The notes under the pieces were generated by a model. It did not search any database. It was not told where the DNA came from and saw only the letters and a program-made list of their open reading frames with translations. From Chryseobacterium gleum (lineage in GTDB: Bacteria > Bacteroidota > Bacteroidia > Flavobacteriales_D > Sanyastnellaceae), in NCBI GenBank assembly GCA_945883885.1, contig CAMCYM010000084.1, positions 1 through 7,328 of the forward strand: DNA of 7,328 bases, read 5' to 3'. Position 1 is the first letter of the stretch; every line of letters starts with the position of its first letter. Shown here in pieces: positions 1 to 5,913 of the stretch. A program made the translations under genes and the position numbers.

Positions 1-482
1 GGCTCGGGCGGGTAGATGTAGGTGTTGCGGACCATGAACTCCTTGAGGATGTCGTTCTGGATGGTTCCGCTGAGCTCGGCCGGCGAGGCCCCTTGCTCCT
101 CTCCAGCGACGATGAAAAACGCGAGTACCGGCAGCACTGCGCCGTTCATGGTCATGCTCACCGACATCTCGCGCAGCGGGATGCCGTCGAACAGGCGCTT
201 CATGTCCTCTACGCTGTCGATGGCGACGCCTGCCATGCCGACGTCTCCGGCCACGCGCGGGTGGTCGGAATCGTAGCCGCGGTGGGTGGCCAAATCAAAG
301 GCGACGCTGAGCCCTTTTTGGCCCGCCGCCAGGTTGCGTCGGTAAAAGGCATTCGACGCCTCGGCGGTCGAAAACCCCGCATACTGGCGGATGGTCCACG
401 GCTTCGTCGTGTACATCGTCGGATACGGCCCTCCGAGAAACGGCGGCACACCGGGCCCGAAGGATTCGTGCAAGTGGCTCAT
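1..482 (-). CDS. mutB: Methylmalonyl-CoA mutase, large (catalytic) subunit, N-terminal part; runs off the window start
   Basis: This is the adenosylcobalamin-dependent enzyme that interconverts succinyl-CoA and (R)-methylmalonyl-CoA in the cytoplasm. 160 codons are visible. Family signatures are strong and in order: GGPYPTMY, PWTIRQYAGFSTAEASNAFY, RRNLAAGQKGLSVAFDLATH, RGYDSDHPRVAGDVGMAGVA, MSVSMTMNGAVLPV and TIQNDILKEFMVRNTYIYPP, which build the substrate-binding barrel. The cobalamin-binding domain would lie beyond the window. The chosen ATG (482-480) lies two bases past the TGA of mutA, with no clear Shine-Dalgarno, so translation is probably coupled to mutA. From this start the protein has only about 17 residues before GGPYPTMY, some 50 fewer than I recall for the Propionibacterium large chain. 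The same frame stays open upstream inside mutA, but I saw no convincing start or family-like sequence there. Family assignment is very secure; the exact start is less so. Confidence 0.96.
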   Translation of the reverse strand, partial: MSHLHESFGPGVPPFLGGPYPTMYTTKPWTIRQYAGFSTAEASNAFYRRNLAAGQKGLSVAFDLATHRGYDSDHPRVAGDVGMAGVAIDSVEDMKRLFDGIPLREMSVSMTMNGAVLPVLAFFIVAGEEQGASPAELSGTIQNDILKEFMVRNTYIYPPE

Positions 483-484
483 GC

Positions 485-1750
485 TCAGGACTTCGGGTAA
501 TCTGCAACAAAAAACGGCACCGGCAATCCGTTGCCCGGATGCACAAGGTCTGGATCCGCATCCTCCCCCCGCGGGACGTCTACCGGCAAGAACAACGGAG
601 CGGACTTCAACGCCTCCCTTCCCCGCCGCAACGCCGCTTCCGGACCTTTCTGTGCGACCCAAACAGCCCACGAAGGCTGCTGACTGAGCTCCTCCTCCAC
701 CGCTGTGATCAGGGCCGAGGTCCGCGCCTCGACCGCCCGACTTCCGGCCACAGGATCCGCATACCGGAGCATCCCGCACTCTTCGCGCAACAGATGCTGT
801 ATGTTCCGTGCCCACCTGAGCGGTCCTTCCGCCGGTGGAGCGCTGCGTGCGGTCGACGGAAGTGCCTCAATGCCATCCGCACATCCCAGCACTGCCGCAT
901 ATGTCGAAGCCACCACGCGCAGCAGGTTGTCCTCGGGCCTGACCCGCGTCCACCGCCGCATCGCGGGGCGCACCTCGATCCGCAGCGGCACCCTCGCTAC
1001 CCCGTGCCGCTCGAGCACCGCATCCCACAACAGCCGCAGCGCCCGCAGCGCAGCGACTTCGTGCAATACATCCGTATCCACAGCCCAACGCACCACCGCC
1101 CGTTCCGCCGCGGCCCGTGGCCCGATACCTGCCTTCTCTAACCCGATCAGCGCATCCTCTGCCGCGCGCACCACGCCGGCAAGCGCATCCACGGTTCCCA
1201 TCCCCCCTTCGATCCACGGAAGTGCGTCGCACCCCCACGTCCTGAACCGCGGCAGCACCGCAGCCCATGCCACCACGTGGAGCGCGAGCCGGCCGGCGTC
1301 GGCATCCGGCTGCATCGCGCACCGCGAGCACGTTCCGACGAGTGCGGACGCGTCGGTTCCGGCGGCAAGGTCCATGAAATCCAGGAGGACGCCGGGTTCG
1401 CCGCCGCCGTCGAGGTGGATGGCCACCATGGGCAGGTGGACGCCGTCGAGGAGGCGGGCGATGCCGGGGTCGCGTTGGGCGGAAGCGGGAATCCGGACGC
1501 CCTCGATGCCGTGTCCGAGGGCCGTGCCGAGCGCAGCGGCGTCGGCGAAGCTCTGCTCGATTTCCCAGCCGCCCGCTCCGACCGGCACTGGCCTTAGAGG
1601 CAGCGGGTGGGGGGTCGCGCGCGGGTCGCTGCCGTCCAGCCAGACCGGCACTCGCAGGCCATCGTACCGCACACGCTCCGCCGCCGCATCGCCGGCGAGG
1701 GCCCGCCACGCTTCACCGGTCAACACCGGAAAGTCGAATCCCTGCTCCAT
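485..1750 (-). CDS. mutA: Methylmalonyl-CoA mutase, small (non-catalytic) subunit
   Basis: 421 residues, the partner chain of MutB in the heterodimeric enzyme. Family-like segments are the NLLRVV/YAAVLG region (residues 275-288) and RWARNIQHLLREE (312-324) followed by ADPVAGS (331-337), matching the barrel end of mutase chains. Catalytic-subunit signatures such as the TIRQYAGFST block are absent, as expected for a structural subunit. The chain ends soon after the barrel and shows no DxHxxG cobalamin motif, so it is shorter than the roughly 640-residue Propionibacterium small chain, which keeps a degenerate B12 domain. Conservation is weak at the N-terminus, and Ala, Gly and Arg are abundant. 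The start ATG lies 4 bases after a -7-type promoter box, so the message may be leaderless. mutB follows two bases downstream. The order small then large is typical for the pair. Confidence 0.9.
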   Translation of the reverse strand: MEQGFDFPVLTGEAWRALAGDAAAERVRYDGLRVPVWLDGSDPRATPHPLPLRPVPVGAGGWEIEQSFADAAALGTALGHGIEGVRIPASAQRDPGIARLLDGVHLPMVAIHLDGGGEPGVLLDFMDLAAGTDASALVGTCSRCAMQPDADAGRLALHVVAWAAVLPRFRTWGCDALPWIEGGMGTVDALAGVVRAAEDALIGLEKAGIGPRAAAERAVVRWAVDTDVLHEVAALRALRLLWDAVLERHGVARVPLRIEVRPAMRRWTRVRPEDNLLRVVASTYAAVLGCADGIEALPSTARSAPPAEGPLRWARNIQHLLREECGMLRYADPVAGSRAVEARTSALITAVEEELSQQPSWAVWVAQKGPEAALRRGREALKSAPLFLPVDVPRGEDADPDLVHPGNGLPVPFFVADYPKS

Positions 1751-1754
1751 GCTT

Positions 1755-1762
1755 CAAAGGTA
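1755..1762 (-). promoter_or_regulatory. Bacteroidota-type -7 promoter box for mutAB
   Basis: On the minus strand TACCTTTG fits the Bacteroidota housekeeping-sigma -7 consensus TAnnTTTG exactly. Only 4 bases separate it from the mutA ATG, so a normal start site would fall on or next to the A of that ATG. I see no TTG-type -33 element about 20 bases upstream. Promoter use is inferred from motif and position. Confidence 0.6.
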
Positions 1763-1783
1763 CCGAAGACGCACCCGGCCGCC

Positions 1784-1791
1784 TACCTTCG
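1784..1791 (+). promoter_or_regulatory. -7-like promoter box for the CsaA-like gene
   Basis: TACCTTCG differs from TAnnTTTG by one base (TTCG for TTTG), and the same variant recurs before folP. It ends 5 bases before the ATG at 1797, implying a leaderless transcript. It diverges from the mutA box 21 bases away, so two polymerases could not occupy both at once. Confidence 0.55.
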
Positions 1792-1796
1792 CTCCC

Positions 1797-2135
1797 ATGG
1801 AGCAGCCGCTGAGCCCCGCGGAATTCGAACGGGTCGACCTGCGGGTGGGACGCGTCGTCGAGGCGCACGACTTTCCGGAGGCACGCATTCCCGCCATCCG
1901 TTTGGCCATCGACTTCGGACCAGAACTCGGCGTTTTGCGGTCGTCTGCGCGCATCACCGACCGATATGCGCCGGCGGAACTCGTCGGGAGACAAGTCGTA
2001 GCCGTGGTGAACTTCCCGCCGCGCCAAATAGGACCCGTCCTCTCTCGATGCCTGGTACTGGGCTCACTTTCAGCGGAAGGGGTGAGCTTGCTTGCACCGG
2101 ACCATGAAGTACCGCCCGGAAGCCGCATCGGATGA
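1797..2135 (+). CDS. csaA: CsaA-like tRNA-binding-domain protein
   Basis: 112 residues, a stand-alone tRNA-binding OB-fold domain of the kind found at the C-terminus of methionyl-tRNA synthetases and in CsaA. The match is nearly full length: VDLRVGRVVEA and FPEARIPA near the N-terminus, then LAIDFG, LRSSARIT, ELVGRQVVAVVNFPPRQIGP and the final LVLG segment. CsaA of Bacillus was described as an export-related chaperone that dimerises; the family also binds tRNA. Which role applies here cannot be told from sequence. The length is normal for the family. The ATG was chosen because the domain starts within about a dozen residues of it and a -7-like box ends 5 bases upstream. It is divergent from mutA. 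The HAD gene follows after 25 bases but has its own promoter-like box. A secretion role is not supported by the neighbours. Confidence 0.92.
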   Translation: MEQPLSPAEFERVDLRVGRVVEAHDFPEARIPAIRLAIDFGPELGVLRSSARITDRYAPAELVGRQVVAVVNFPPRQIGPVLSRCLVLGSLSAEGVSLLAPDHEVPPGSRIG

Positions 2136-2147
2136 ACCCGTTGTGCG

Positions 2148-2155
2148 TAGATTCG
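2148..2155 (+). promoter_or_regulatory. -7-like promoter box for the HAD gene
   Basis: TAGATTCG fits TAnnTTYG and lies in the 25-base gap after csaA, 5 bases before the GTG at 2161. The spacing matches that before csaA. It suggests that the HAD/aminotransferase pair has its own, probably leaderless, transcript, and it supports the GTG start. No -33 element is evident. Confidence 0.45.
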
Positions 2156-2160
2156 GCCTT

Positions 2161-2661
2161 GTGAAGCGACCGGCCCTCTTCCTCGACCGCGACGGGGTCA
2201 TCAACCACGACCCCGGCGACTACACGGCGCACGTGGATGCATTCACGTTGCTGCCCACCTTCCTCGCCGCCATGCAGGCCAGCGCTGCGGCCGGGTACGC
2301 CGTGGTGGTGATCACGAACCAAGGCGGCATCGCAAAGGGCCTCTACACCCATGACGATGTGCGCGCTATCCACGCCGTCTTGCATGCCGTATGTGCAGCC
2401 CAAAACACGCCGATCACCGGCATCCTCTACAGTCCCCACCACCCCGACGCGGGCGAGAGCCTGTCCCGCAAACCCGGCAGCTTGATGATCGAACGGGCCC
2501 TCGCCCGGTACGGCCTCGATGCCGCTCGGTCCTGGATGATCGGTGACAAGGACCGAGACCTGGACGCCGCGGCCGGTGCGGGGGTACGGGGCGTGAAAAT
2601 CCCTGTGAACGGCGACCTGCTCGCCGCAGTAGAAGCCCTTCCCTCTTGCGTGCCATGTTGA
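2161..2661 (+). CDS. HAD-superfamily phosphatase, GmhB/HisB-N-like, lacking the zinc-binding cysteines
   Basis: 166 residues. HAD motif I is FLDRDGVIN (nucleophile Asp9, acid/base Asp11), motif II is VVVITNQGGIA around Thr52, the substrate loop ends in RKPGSLM with Lys104, and motif IV is MIGDKDRDLDAA with Asp129 and Asp133. This is the layout of heptose-1,7-bisphosphate phosphatase GmhB and the N-terminal domain of HisB. In E. coli GmhB the loop carries a zinc site (Cys-x-His and Cys-x-Cys before RKP). Here those positions read SPHH (Ser91) and SLSRKP (Ser100, Ser102), so all three cysteines are serine and the loop is short. Zinc binding is therefore unlikely, and the substrate (heptose, histidinol phosphate or another sugar or metabolite phosphate) is open. 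Start: GTG, because the fold begins at once and a -7-like box precedes it; upstream in-frame codons would overlap csaA. The 3' end overlaps the next gene by 7 bases (ATGTTGA). Confidence 0.88.
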   Translation: MKRPALFLDRDGVINHDPGDYTAHVDAFTLLPTFLAAMQASAAAGYAVVVITNQGGIAKGLYTHDDVRAIHAVLHAVCAAQNTPITGILYSPHHPDAGESLSRKPGSLMIERALARYGLDAARSWMIGDKDRDLDAAAGAGVRGVKIPVNGDLLAAVEALPSCVPC

Positions 2662-3539
2662 AGTCCCTCACCTTCATCCCCCCCGCACCCGCGGCGACCG
2701 AACACTACCTCGTGGACGGAGAATTGACCGACGTGCACGGGTTGCCGACGGTGTTCGCGACCCGAGCCTTTGCGTTCGCTGACGGTTTTTTTGAGTCCAT
2801 CCGCATCGTTGAGGGGCGGCCGCGACACGTGGCACTGCATTACGGTCGCGTTCTGGACAGCTGCGCCGGCCACAAGTTGGCCGTTCCCGAGCGCTTCACG
2901 TTAGAGCGCTTCGAGGCCGCGCTGCAGGAACTGACGGACCTGGCAGGCATTCACGAAGGCGGATACATCCGGGCCACATTTTACCGCTCCGGAGGGGGGC
3001 GGTACCTCCCCGTCGCCCACGAAATGGCCTGGGTAGCTACGGTGAAGCCGCTGGAAGACAACGAATTCGTGCTCAACGAGCGCGGACTCAAGGTGGACAT
3101 CTACACGGACATGCGCAAGCCCCTCAACCCGCTGGCGAACTTCAAGAACCTAGCCGCGACGTTGTATGTCCAGTCCGCGGTTTGGGCCGAAGCCGGAGGC
3201 TTCGACGAAGCCCTCATCGTAAACGACCAGCACCAAATCATCGAATCCACCCGCTCGAACCTGTTCCTTGCGAGCAACGGCGTGCTCTATACCCCCGGTC
3301 TCGAATGCGGTCCGGTCGGTGGCGTCATGCGCGCTGCGGTCATCGCCGTGGCACAAGCCGCCGGGATGAAGGTGTATGAATGCAACCTGAGCCCGCAAGA
3401 GCTCCTGCGCGCGGATGAATTGTTCTTGACGAATGCGTTGCGCGGCATCCAGTGGGTTTCGAGCTACCGGACGAAGCGGTACTTCAGCACCACCGCACAG
3501 CAACTCATCCACCACCTGAACGCCAGCTTCACCGCGTAG
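2655..3539 (+). CDS. Class IV PLP-dependent enzyme, aminodeoxychorismate lyase (PabC)- or branched-chain aminotransferase-like
   Basis: 294 residues, normal for fold-type IV enzymes. Visible features: FADGFFESIR (41-50) at the active-site entrance; RATFYRSGGGRYLP (106-119); Lys164 in NFKNLA as the likely Schiff-base lysine; DEALIVND (184-191) exactly 19 residues after that lysine, the same distance as I recall in E. coli PabC; Glu197 in IIESTRSNLF; and GPVGGVMR (219-226), the PLP-phosphate region. The family includes PabC (4-aminobenzoate formation for folate), branched-chain aminotransferase and D-alanine aminotransferase. The RSGGGRY segment and the overall pattern favour PabC, and folP lies about 3 kb away, but sequence alone does not exclude an aminotransferase. 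The ATG at 2655 overlaps the HAD stop, suggesting translational coupling; a TTG three codons upstream is possible but less likely. The 3' end overlaps the convergent permease gene by 11 bases. Confidence 0.9.
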   Translation: MLKSLTFIPPAPAATEHYLVDGELTDVHGLPTVFATRAFAFADGFFESIRIVEGRPRHVALHYGRVLDSCAGHKLAVPERFTLERFEAALQELTDLAGIHEGGYIRATFYRSGGGRYLPVAHEMAWVATVKPLEDNEFVLNERGLKVDIYTDMRKPLNPLANFKNLAATLYVQSAVWAEAGGFDEALIVNDQHQIIESTRSNLFLASNGVLYTPGLECGPVGGVMRAAVIAVAQAAGMKVYECNLSPQELLRADELFLTNALRGIQWVSSYRTKRYFSTTAQQLIHHLNASFTA

Positions 3540-4533
3540 GGCGCACCCGCGGATCTAGCATCCGGTAGACCCCTTCCATCCCGGCGTTCAGGACCACGAA
3601 GGTCGTGGCCACCACGGCCACACAGCCCAGCACCGTCGGCAAATCATTCTGCTCGAGCGCACGGAACATCAGCATCCCCATGCCCTTCCAGCCGAAAACG
3701 AATTCCACGAAAACAGCCCCGGCGAGCATCCCGGCAAACCAGCCCGACGCCGCCGTCAGCACCGGGTTGAGCGCGTTCCGCAGCACATGGTGCGAGAACA
3801 CACGGACGGTGGAGAGTCCTTTCGACCGCGCCGTCCGGACATAGCTCGTCGCGAGGACATCGAGCGCGGCATTTCGGGTGAGTTGGATCACAACGGACAA
3901 GGGGCGCAGCGCCAGCGTAAAAGCGGGCAGGATGGCATGGGACCACGCGAGTTGCGGTCCATGAAACGGGTCGACTGCAATCATGCCTCCCGTCATCGGG
4001 AGCCCGGTGAGCTCGTGCAACACGGAACCGAAGAGCCAGGCCACGGCAAGCGCCACGACGAACGACGGGGCCGACATTCCCAGCGCGGCCACTCCCAGTA
4101 CCGCCGTGTCCCAGCGGCTGCCGGGATGGGCCGCCAGCAGCAAACCGATGCCGATGCCCACCACCAGCGCGGCAGCCATGGCAACGACCGCGAGCAACAT
4201 TGTACCGGGCAACGCTTCGGCGATGGCCGCGCCGACCGGGCGGTCTGTGAGGTAGGAACGCCCGAGGTCGGGCGGCTGTACGCGCCAAACACCCGCTTCG
4301 TCTGGTCGGAATGGACTGAGACCAGCGAGAAAGTGGATGTAACGCTCGGACCACGGGCGGTCGAGGCCCCACTTCGTGCGCAGGGCTGCGACCGCTTCCT
4401 CGGACTCGTTTTGGCCCGCCAACTGGCGGGCAGGATCCGGAACGAAGGAAAACAGGACGAACACCAGCGTCAACGTGCCCCACAACACTCCGATTCCGCG
4501 GAGGGCGCGGCGTGCGAGCGCGCCGGCGTTCAC
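3529..4533 (-). CDS. ABC transporter permease, DppB/OppB type
   Basis: 334 residues, the usual size for peptide/nickel-type permeases. TM1 begins at about residue 13 (GIGVLWGTLTLVFVLFSFV) and is followed by a periplasmic segment with WGLDRPWSERY. Further helices lie near 111-133, 143-170, 200-217, 262-280 and 299-316. The ATPase-coupling loop is at about residues 230-258: YVRTARSKGLSTVRV, then LRNALNPVL, the classic EAA-loop pattern. The GWKGMGMLMFRALEQNDLP segment (281-299) is also typical. Such permeases pair with a second DppC-like permease, ATPases and a binding protein, none of which is in this window, so the substrate is unknown. I chose GTG at 4533 because it overlaps the preceding stop as GTGA and starts just before TM1. 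An ATG 20 codons upstream (4593) would add a basic, arginine-rich stretch inside the neighbouring gene. Confidence 0.93.
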   Translation of the reverse strand: MNAGALARRALRGIGVLWGTLTLVFVLFSFVPDPARQLAGQNESEEAVAALRTKWGLDRPWSERYIHFLAGLSPFRPDEAGVWRVQPPDLGRSYLTDRPVGAAIAEALPGTMLLAVVAMAAALVVGIGIGLLLAAHPGSRWDTAVLGVAALGMSAPSFVVALAVAWLFGSVLHELTGLPMTGGMIAVDPFHGPQLAWSHAILPAFTLALRPLSVVIQLTRNAALDVLATSYVRTARSKGLSTVRVFSHHVLRNALNPVLTAASGWFAGMLAGAVFVEFVFGWKGMGMLMFRALEQNDLPTVLGCVAVVATTFVVLNAGMEGVYRMLDPRVRPTR

Positions 4534-5903
4534 GGAGCGATACCGCAAGTGCGGCGGGCTTCTTCGACGGTGGGCAATGCGCGCCAAGGCCACTTGCCCA
4601 GGACCACGCCGTCCTTGAGCAGCAGCAATGCCGGATTCGCGCGGGCGATGATCTTCAATTCCGTTTGGTCACAACCGAAAAAGGGGTAGACCAGACCGTG
4701 CGCCGAACCGTAGGCCGCCACCTCCGCAGGCGGAGCGCTCGTCAGGCCGAAGAAATGCCAACCCCGTGCGGAGGCCTCCCGCGAAAGAGCCTGCAACTCC
4801 GGCACCCCTCGGCTCCCGACTGCGGCAAGGTCGCGGGACACGTGCACCCAAACAAAGCCGGGCAGTTGCAGGATGGAATCCAGCACATCGTTGCCGCTTG
4901 CGTCAAGCATTTGGAGGTCCAGGATGGGCGGCTCGTAGCCCTCGCTGATTTTCTTTTGCGGCCCTTCGTAGCTCACCACTTCGTACGTGGCAGCGAACAC
5001 GGGCTCCTTGTACATGGCAAGCCAATCCGTGCTCAAGACCACCGTATCTGCACCGGTGGTGACGTTGCGGAAGGAGTATTCCACCGCGAACTGAGGGGAC
5101 TCAAGTCCCAGTTCCTCAGCGGATTTGCGGCCCTCGATGAGACTCTCCCCTACCGCATACGGACGGTAGTCGCGGACCGGCTCATAGGCCAGTGTCCAGG
5201 TCTGGAATGCCCCCGTCAGCACCAACGTCCCTGCGGCCATGGCGGGGATTTTGAGGCGACCTGAAACGCGCCTCCGAGCGCCTTCCGCCACTGCCCAACA
5301 CCCGGCAAGAAAGAGCACCGGGAAGTTCCAATGCAGCATGGCTTCGCAGAAAATCCACAGCAGCACCAGGCTCGAGGTTACGGCGATCCACGCATCTTTT
5401 CCTGCATTCAGCACGGTCCGCCCGGTGAAGGCTCCGACGAGAACCGGCACGGTCAATGCGCTGATGACCAAATCTTTGATGAAGCTCTCCCACGGCGTCA
5501 ACGGGATGGCATTGCCGAAGCATCCGCACGACAGCACGCATTGGTTCGGTATGGTCACCACGGCCCCAGCCGCATCGATGACGGTCTTCATGCCGTAGGG
5601 ATCGCACGTGGAGGTGTACCACGTGAGCCACGTAAAAAAGGCCATCATCGCCGCCGTCAGCACCGCCGTCAGGCGGGCCCACGCCCCTGTAAGCAAGGCT
5701 ACGCCGAGCATAATTTCCGAAACACACACGAAAACAGCAAGTTCCAGCGCATACGGCGTCCATGCCACGAGGTTCAACGCACCCGGCTCGAAGTATTCTT
5801 CCAGCTTGTACATGAAGCCCAACGCATCGTTTGCCTTGATCAGACCCGAGACCACGAACAGCGTCCCGACGAGGATGCGCGCAATCAGCACGACGTAATG
5901 CAT
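4530..5903 (-). CDS. BT_3928-family protein: DoxX/MauE-like membrane domain plus thioredoxin-like domain
   Basis: 457 residues. The N-terminal half is a DoxX/MauE-type bundle with helices near 4-22, 50-72, 76-95 and 143-160, then further hydrophobic segments near 173-206 and 220-237. Residues 122-130 read CVLSCGCFG, the cysteine signature of MauE-like proteins, which assist disulfide formation in methylamine dehydrogenase maturation. After the membrane part comes the family-typical YRPYAVGESL region (246-255) and a soluble domain with a thioredoxin-like ending: HFFGLTSAP, FFGCDQTELK (Cys411), ARANPALLLLKDGVVLGKW with the likely cis-proline at 424. That domain has no CxxC pair. Inference: a membrane redox or thiol-handling protein of unknown target. 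The start at 5903 puts TM1 at once; the longer frame to 6023 lies inside the DUF1599 gene. It is second in the operon, 10 bases after the DUF1599 stop, and its own stop overlaps the permease start. Confidence 0.87.
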   Translation of the reverse strand: MHYVVLIARILVGTLFVVSGLIKANDALGFMYKLEEYFEPGALNLVAWTPYALELAVFVCVSEIMLGVALLTGAWARLTAVLTAAMMAFFTWLTWYTSTCDPYGMKTVIDAAGAVVTIPNQCVLSCGCFGNAIPLTPWESFIKDLVISALTVPVLVGAFTGRTVLNAGKDAWIAVTSSLVLLWIFCEAMLHWNFPVLFLAGCWAVAEGARRRVSGRLKIPAMAAGTLVLTGAFQTWTLAYEPVRDYRPYAVGESLIEGRKSAEELGLESPQFAVEYSFRNVTTGADTVVLSTDWLAMYKEPVFAATYEVVSYEGPQKKISEGYEPPILDLQMLDASGNDVLDSILQLPGFVWVHVSRDLAAVGSRGVPELQALSREASARGWHFFGLTSAPPAEVAAYGSAHGLVYPFFGCDQTELKIIARANPALLLLKDGVVLGKWPWRALPTVEEARRTCGIAP

Positions 5904-5913
5904 GGGTGTTCCG

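Noticed and set aside
705..2135. A 476-codon plus-strand open frame across mutA.
   Set aside because: Most of it is antisense to mutA, with Ser/Arg/Pro-rich sequence typical of a GC-rich shadow frame. Only its end, from 1797, is the real csaA-like gene.
2786..2792. A run of seven T inside the class IV enzyme gene, a possible slippage site.
   Set aside because: It encodes the conserved-region GFFE in a gene that is intact on both sides; seven T is short and nothing suggests phase variation.
4534..4593. A longer permease starting at the ATG at 4593.
   Set aside because: It adds 20 arginine-rich residues overlapping the upstream gene; the GTGA stop/start overlap at 4533-4530 is a better start.
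3787..4689. A 300-codon plus-strand open frame over the permease gene.
   Set aside because: Arg/Gln/His-rich, no recognisable domain, antisense to a clear DppB-type permease; a shadow frame.
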